Of a DNA stretch of 10,215 nt, positions 6,552-10,215 are shown piece after piece. Both the position numbers and the translations under genes were made by a program. The notes beneath the pieces are model-generated. The model saw only the letters and a program-made list of their open reading frames with translations, had not been told where the DNA came from and made no database searches. Every line of letters starts with the position of its first letter. Positions within the stretch are counted from its first letter, which is position 1. The stretch is from Bdellovibrionales bacterium (GTDB lineage: Bacteria > Bdellovibrionota > Bacteriovoracia > Bacteriovoracales > Bacteriovoracaceae): contig JAHFAA010000110.1 in NCBI GenBank assembly GCA_023250775.1, positions 1 through 10,215 of the forward strand, in the 5' to 3' direction.

Positions 6552-6571
6552 TATAGATTCTAGCTGACACC

Positions 6572-6599
6572 AAAAAAAAAGCCCCTAGTATCTAGGGGC
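6572..6599 (-). terminator. Intrinsic terminator between rpsG and fusA
   Basis: GCCCCTAG (6581-6588) and CTAGGGGC (6592-6599) form a perfect 8-bp stem with a 3-base loop. On the minus strand the stem is followed at once by nine Ts (6572-6580), the classic Rho-independent pattern. It sits 33 bases after the rpsG stop and its T tract ends 20 bases before the fusA ATG. It should end or attenuate the rpsL-rpsG transcript and reduce readthrough into fusA. Confidence 0.88.
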
Positions 6600-6603
6600 C
6601 TTT

Positions 6604-6632
6604 ATCATAAATGATTTAAAGAAAAATGGAAA
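6604..6632 (-). promoter_or_regulatory. Candidate fusA promoter overlapping the terminator
   Basis: The minus strand carries TTTCCA (6627-6632, 4 of 6 to the -35 consensus), a 17-base spacer and TATGAT (6604-6609, 5 of 6 to the -10 consensus), right after the rpsG stop. The predicted start near 6597 lies inside the upstream arm of the terminator stem, so its own transcript would lose part of the hairpin. That would let fusA be made while upstream transcripts stop. The placement is seen in the sequence; activity is inference. Confidence 0.4.
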
Positions 6633-7103
6633 TTACCACTTGAGGTGGGCAAATGCCTTGTTGGCCTCTGCCATCTTATAAACATCCTCACGTTTTTTAA
6701 CGGCTCCACCACGGTTGTTAGCTGCATCAATAATTTCGTCAGCCAATTTCTCGATCATGGTTTTACCAGAACGCTCGCGAGAATAATCACGGATCCAACG
6801 AATAGCTAGTGATTGACGACGATTGGTGCGTACTTCTACTGGAATTTGGTACGTAGCGCCGCCGATTCTGCGTGATTTTACTTCAACTGCAGGCTTCACA
6901 TTGGATAGGGCCTTCTTAAAAGTCTTCATAGGCTCTTCGTTTGTTTTCTGCTCAACCAAATCGAGAGCTCCATAAAAAATTGTTTCTGCAATGGCCTTTT
7001 TACCACCGACCATTAAGCAGTTTACAAATTTCGTTACCAAAACTTCTTGATATTTCGGATCAGGAAGGACTTCACGGACGGGGGCACGATGTTTTCGACT
7101 CAT
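6633..7103 (-). CDS. rpsG: 30S ribosomal protein S7
   Basis: S7 starts assembly of the 16S rRNA 3' domain, lies at the E site and contacts the mRNA exit region. In E. coli it also represses the str operon by binding the rpsL-rpsG gap. The 156-residue product, a common S7 length, starts MSRKHRAPVREVLPDPKY. It contains the hairpin region VKPAVEVKSRRIGGATYQIPVEV and RRQSLAIRWIRDYSRERS, and ends MAEANKAFAHLKW. A GAGGAG site lies about 9 bases before the ATG. The 73-base gap from rpsL holds two possible hairpins, comparable in place to the E. coli S7 target. The gene is followed after 33 bases by a terminator, so it may be the last gene of an rpsL-rpsG transcript. Confidence 0.98.
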   Translation of the reverse strand: MSRKHRAPVREVLPDPKYQEVLVTKFVNCLMVGGKKAIAETIFYGALDLVEQKTNEEPMKTFKKALSNVKPAVEVKSRRIGGATYQIPVEVRTNRRQSLAIRWIRDYSRERSGKTMIEKLADEIIDAANNRGGAVKKREDVYKMAEANKAFAHLKW

Positions 7104-7119
7104 TTTCTTTCTCCTCTTC

Positions 7120-7136
7120 AGTTACAAAAAGTAACT
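7120..7136 (-). promoter_or_regulatory. Hairpin next to the rpsG ribosome-binding site
   Basis: AGTTAC and GTAACT form a perfect 6-bp stem around a 5-base loop. In the mRNA it ends a few bases before the GAGGAG ribosome-binding site of rpsG. Its position suggests influence on S7 translation. This is inferred from place and symmetry only. Confidence 0.45.
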
Positions 7137-7140
7137 TACT

Positions 7141-7165
7141 CTTCCGGCTTGTTCTCACCGGGAAG
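7141..7165 (-). promoter_or_regulatory. Second hairpin in the rpsL-rpsG gap
   Basis: CTTCCGG (7141-7147) pairs with CCGGGAAG (7158-7165) with one bulged G and a 10-base loop. It lies 11 bases after the rpsL stop. Together with the hairpin at 7120-7136 it fills most of the 73-base gap that in E. coli is the S7 autoregulatory target. No T tract follows, so it is not a terminator. Confidence 0.45.
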
Positions 7166-7176
7166 TGGTTAATAAA

Positions 7177-7551
7177 TTATTTTTTAGGACGTTTAGCACC
7201 ATATTTCGAACGAGATTTTTTACGCTTTTCAACACCTGTCGCATCTAGAGCGCCACGAATTGTATGGTAACGAACACCTGGAAGATCTTTTACACGACCG
7301 CCGCGAATAAGCACAATCGAGTGCTCTTGCAAGTTGTGTCCTTCTCCACCGATATACGAAATAACTTCGTAACCACTAGTCAACTTCACTTTGCACACTT
7401 TACGGAGAGCAGAGTTTGGTTTTTTGGGTGTTGTCGTGTAAACGCGAGTACAAACTCCGCGTTTTTGTGGACAGGATTTTAGTGCAGGTGACTTGGTTTT
7501 CATGACCTTGTCAGTCCTGCCACTTCTAATCAATTGGTTAATCGTTGGCAT
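7177..7551 (-). CDS. rpsL: 30S ribosomal protein S12
   Basis: S12 sits at the decoding center of the small subunit, influences accuracy, and is the classic site of streptomycin resistance. The true start is the ATG at 7551, giving 124 residues (as in E. coli) beginning MPTINQLIRSGR. The frame is open for 19 more codons upstream, but that stretch is not S12-like. The core has CPQKRGVCTRVYTTTPKKPNS and GGEGHNLQEHSIVLIRGGRVKDLPG. Lys43, Lys44, Lys88 and Pro91 are all wild type, so the sequence predicts no S12-based streptomycin resistance. Asp89, the residue methylthiolated by RimO in E. coli, is present. A GGGAG site lies 8 bases before the ATG. rpoC ends 114 bases upstream and rpsG follows after 73 bases. 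Confidence 0.98.
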   Translation of the reverse strand: MPTINQLIRSGRTDKVMKTKSPALKSCPQKRGVCTRVYTTTPKKPNSALRKVCKVKLTSGYEVISYIGGEGHNLQEHSIVLIRGGRVKDLPGVRYHTIRGALDATGVEKRKKSRSKYGAKRPKK

Positions 7552-7559
7552 TGATCGCG

Positions 7560-7564
7560 CTCCC
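7560..7564 (-). promoter_or_regulatory. Ribosome-binding site deciding the rpsL start
   Basis: GGGAG on the minus strand lies 8 bases before the ATG at 7551. It supports the 124-residue S12 over the 143-residue open frame starting at 7608. Confidence 0.75.
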
Positions 7565-7618
7565 ATTATATAGCTTAACAGCACATGCAAAATGCTTTTA
7601 TCTCTCAACTACTTAACT

Positions 7619-7644
7619 TTGCTATCGGCTGTCTAACATAGCAA
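7619..7644 (-). repeat. Inverted repeat in the rpoC-rpsL gap
   Basis: TTGCTAT (7619-7625) and ATAGCAA (7638-7644) form a perfect 7-bp stem around a 12-base loop, beginning 22 bases after the rpoC stop. No T tract follows in the mRNA direction, so rpoC has no obvious intrinsic terminator and readthrough into rpsL is possible. The site could be a processing hairpin or a protein-binding site. The rest of the 114-base gap shows only the rpsL ribosome-binding site and a TATAAT at 7565-7570 that is poorly placed for a promoter. Confidence 0.4.
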
Positions 7645-7665
7645 GGCAAGTATCACAAGCAATTT

Positions 7666-10215
7666 TTAAATCTGTACGTTCACCTTTGTTGCCAATTCAT
7701 CCTCTTCGACTATGGCCACGGCTTCATAATCCCGATATTTAGGAATACCTGTACCGGCTGGAATGAGGCGGCCCATAATAACGTTTTCTTTTAGGCCCCG
7801 CAACTTATCCTTCTTACCTTCAAGTGCAGCTTGTGTAAGCACTTTAGTGGTTTCTTGAAATGACGCTGCAGAAATAAAAGATTCTGTCGTTAAGGATGCT
7901 TTAGTAATACCGAGCAACATTGATCTCGCTTCTGCAGGGTTCTGACCATTGGCGACCAATTTTTCATTCTCGGACACCAACTCACCCTTTGTAACAGTAT
8001 CCCCAACAATAAAGCCGGAATCACCTGGGTCGGTAACTTCAACTTTTTTGAGCATCTGGCTTACGATTACTTCAATGTGCTTATCATCAATTTTAACACC
8101 TTGTAGTCGGTATACTTCTTGAATCTCATTGACGATGTAATTGGCCAACGCTTTAACGCCCAAAACGCGCAGAATATCATGCGGATTACTTGGACCATCC
8201 ATGATCGCTTCGCCTGGGCGAATGTAATCACCTTCGTTCACAATAACGTATCTGCCCTTTGGAACTGAATAAACCACTGGTTCTGCACCATCCTCAGGTC
8301 GAATGATAATCTTTCTGGTTCCGCGTAATTCAGGGCCGAATTCGATCGTACCAGAGATATCAGCAATCTGGGCTGCATTAGAAGGTTTGCGAGCTTCGAA
8401 AAGCTCAGCAACTCGAGGCAGACCACCGGTAATATCTTTGGTCTTAGTAGTTTCACGTTGTACTTTTGCGATCGCTGCACCGATACCAATTGGATCGCCA
8501 TCAGTTACGATAATGTGCGCACCCAGCGGCAGACGGTAGCTAGCAGTACGTTTTGTTCCCGAAATATTAACAGGCTTACCTTTGTCATCAACGATCACGA
8601 GTCGTGGTTGCAGAGAAGGATCTTTCGATTCAATCACCACTCGGTGAGTGAGACCAGTTACAGAGTCTACCTGTTCACTAACAGTGGCACCGGTGAGAAG
8701 ATCTTCAAACTTCACATGTCCGCTGGCCTCAGTAAGAATTGGCTGGGTGTATGGGTCCCACTCAATAATTGTTTCACCCACACTGACACTCTGATTTTCT
8801 TTGAACAACACAACGGCGCCGTAAGGGGCTTTATATCGTTCTTTTTCTACGCCTTGTGCGTTTTTAATAACGATTTCACCGACTTTGTTCATAATGATAG
8901 ACTGACCTTCTGGAGTCACAACAGTCTGAACATTATCATAATGAATCACGCCTGCAGTTCGGGCTTCAGTCTTGTTAACTTGAGTACCAGCGAACGCTGC
9001 AGTTCCACCGACGTGGAAAGTACGCATGGTCAACTGTGTACCAGGTTCACCGATTGATTGTGCAGCAATAACGCCGACTGTTTCACCGGCACTAACAAGT
9101 CCACCGCGAGCAAGGTCGCGACCAAAGCACATGGCGCAAAAGCCATATCGCTCCGAACACGTAAGAACTGAACGAACTTTAATTTGGTCAATTGACTGTT
9201 CTTTTAGAATTAGATTTTCTCGCTCAGTCAGAAGTTGATTGCGTGGGAAAACTTCATCACCTTTGGCATTAATTACCGGAGCTGCAGTCACACGACCCAT
9301 GGCCCGATCGGCAACATGCTCAACAACATCGCCACCCTCAATACGTGAGTGAAGAACGATGCCGTCTTGAGAATTGCAATCAAAAGCACGAATAATACCG
9401 TCTTGAGCAACATCCACGAGACGACGAGTTAGATAACCTGAGTTTGCTGTTTTAAGCGCTGTATCGGCTAGGCCTTTACGTGCACCGTGAGTAGAAGCAA
9501 AGTATTGAAGAACTGAAAGACCTTCACGGAAGTTTGATGTGATGGGTGTTTCAATAATTTCACCACTCGGCTTGGCCATAAGACCCCGCATACCGGCCAA
9601 CTGCCGCATTTGGGTAGTTGAACCTCGGGCGCCTGAGTCGGCCATCATAAACAATGAGTTGAAGGAAGGCGCTGTAAGCGTATCCCCTTTGTCATTGCTA
9701 AAAGTATCTGTCGAAATTCGCTGAATCATAACTTTGGTAAGTTTTTCGTTGGTCTGCGCCCAAACGTCGACGATCTTGTTGTAACGCTCGCCGTTTGTGA
9801 TCGAGCCTTCGTTATATTCATCGGTAATTTTATCGACTTCTTTGTAGGCCTCAGCAAGAATTTTTACTTTTTCCTCGGGGATAATCATGTCCTTGATGTT
9901 GATTGAGATACCGGCTTTCGTCGCGTACTCAAAACCAAGTCGCATTATTGAATCGGCCAACAACACAGTTTCTTTTTCTGAACCAACACGATAGGCAAGA
10001 TCGATCAACTTACTGATGGATTTCTTGTCCAAAATTTTATTGATGTCGTTGTATTTCAAACATTTTGGGATCACGTCATACACAAAGGTACGACCGACTG
10101 TGGTTTCAATCAGCTTGCCTTCAATACGAATTTTCACAGGCGCTTGCAAATGCAGCTTGCCGGTGTGATATGCAAATTGAGCCTCTTCCTTACTTGAATA
10201 GATGTTTCCATATCC
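7666..10215 (-). CDS. rpoC: RNA polymerase beta' subunit, C-terminal part (cut by window edge)
   Basis: Beta' forms the catalytic core of RNA polymerase with beta. The frame stays open to the window edge, so the 849 residues seen are a 5'-truncated gene. The first residues, GYGNIYSSKEEAQFAYHTGK, align a little before residue 560 of E. coli beta'. Counted from the window edge, GARGS is at 195-199 and the bridge helix at about 235-270 (THGARKGLADTALKTANSGY within it). Four zinc-site cysteines are at 280, 353, 360 and 363, matching E. coli 814, 888, 895 and 898. SIGEPGTQLTMRTFHVGG begins the trigger loop, which is split by an insertion of about 185 residues (near 409-592) of the SI3 type found in proteobacteria. 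It resumes at ITGGLPRVAELFEARKP. The catalytic NADFDGD motif lies outside the window. The C terminus, ending ATKVNVQI, is shorter than in E. coli. Confidence 0.97.
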   Translation of the reverse strand, partial: GYGNIYSSKEEAQFAYHTGKLHLQAPVKIRIEGKLIETTVGRTFVYDVIPKCLKYNDINKILDKKSISKLIDLAYRVGSEKETVLLADSIMRLGFEYATKAGISINIKDMIIPEEKVKILAEAYKEVDKITDEYNEGSITNGERYNKIVDVWAQTNEKLTKVMIQRISTDTFSNDKGDTLTAPSFNSLFMMADSGARGSTTQMRQLAGMRGLMAKPSGEIIETPITSNFREGLSVLQYFASTHGARKGLADTALKTANSGYLTRRLVDVAQDGIIRAFDCNSQDGIVLHSRIEGGDVVEHVADRAMGRVTAAPVINAKGDEVFPRNQLLTERENLILKEQSIDQIKVRSVLTCSERYGFCAMCFGRDLARGGLVSAGETVGVIAAQSIGEPGTQLTMRTFHVGGTAAFAGTQVNKTEARTAGVIHYDNVQTVVTPEGQSIIMNKVGEIVIKNAQGVEKERYKAPYGAVVLFKENQSVSVGETIIEWDPYTQPILTEASGHVKFEDLLTGATVSEQVDSVTGLTHRVVIESKDPSLQPRLVIVDDKGKPVNISGTKRTASYRLPLGAHIIVTDGDPIGIGAAIAKVQRETTKTKDITGGLPRVAELFEARKPSNAAQIADISGTIEFGPELRGTRKIIIRPEDGAEPVVYSVPKGRYVIVNEGDYIRPGEAIMDGPSNPHDILRVLGVKALANYIVNEIQEVYRLQGVKIDDKHIEVIVSQMLKKVEVTDPGDSGFIVGDTVTKGELVSENEKLVANGQNPAEARSMLLGITKASLTTESFISAASFQETTKVLTQAALEGKKDKLRGLKENVIMGRLIPAGTGIPKYRDYEAVAIVEEDELATKVNVQI

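Noticed and set aside
7565..7592. TATAAT as a promoter -10 for rpsL, with TTTTGC 16 bases upstream
   Set aside because: The start predicted near 7558 would leave out the GGGAG ribosome-binding site, and the -35 is poor. It is probably chance, though a nearly leaderless transcript cannot be excluded.
7552..7608. N-terminal 19-codon extension of S12
   Set aside because: S12 homologues start at MPTINQL, and a GGGAG site fits that ATG. The extra stretch is part of the intergenic region.
8458..9057. 199-codon open frame on the + strand
   Set aside because: It lies wholly antisense to rpoC, which is conserved residue by residue here, including zinc-site and trigger-loop motifs. The product resembles no family I know, and the frame is best explained as a shadow.
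10147..10149. TTG as the start of the rpoC reading frame
   Set aside because: The frame continues upstream to the window edge with RpoC-like residues, so this is an internal leucine codon of a truncated gene.

Overview
The window is a stretch of the bacterial transcription/translation super-cluster, with every supported gene on the minus strand. Read in the direction of transcription (from high to low coordinates) the order is rpoC (5' part cut by the window edge), rpsL, rpsG, fusA, rpsJ, rplC, rplD, rplW, rplB, rpsS, rplV, rpsC and rplP (3' part cut by the window edge). The 'rif' segment (rpoC), the 'str' segment (rpsL-rpsG-fusA) and the S10 segment (rpsJ to rplP) therefore lie end to end. 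In E. coli the rif segment is far away on the chromosome. No mobile element, CRISPR array, tRNA or rRNA gene was seen, and no hypothetical gene. The DNA is almost fully coding and the longest gap is 114 bases.

Organism: a Gram-negative bacterium of proteobacterial type with moderately AT-leaning DNA. The beta' subunit carries the trigger-loop insertion (SI3) typical of proteobacteria and relatives. The joined rif-str-S10 order, the lack of tuf after fusA, and the style of EF-G, L3 and L4 suggest a 'deltaproteobacterial' lineage in the broad sense, possibly Bdellovibrionota. That placement is inference from memory of the families and is not proven.

Layout: 10215-7666 holds the C-terminal part of RNA polymerase beta'. 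A 114-base gap with an inverted repeat leads to rpsL (7551-7177) and then, across a 73-base gap with two hairpins, to rpsG (7103-6633). Between rpsG and fusA is a textbook intrinsic terminator (8-bp perfect stem, 9 Ts), preceded by a promoter-like pair. fusA (6551-4464) encodes a divergent EF-G. The 81-base gap after fusA lacks tuf but carries a perfect TTGACA box 17 bases from an AT-rich -10, a likely S10-operon promoter. rpsJ, rplC, rplD, rplW, rplB, rpsS, rplV, rpsC and rplP follow, with gaps of 1 to 60 bases and mostly clear Shine-Dalgarno sites.

How they work together: rpoC supplies part of the polymerase. S12, S7, S10, S19 and S3 build the decoding center, head and mRNA entry of the small subunit. 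L3, L4, L23, L2, L22 and L16 build the peptidyl-transferase surroundings and the exit tunnel. EF-G drives translocation. No new defence or metabolic system is visible. The points that merit a second look are regulatory (terminator/promoter before fusA, intergenic hairpins) and residue-level (EF-G domain IV, L2, L4, L3).
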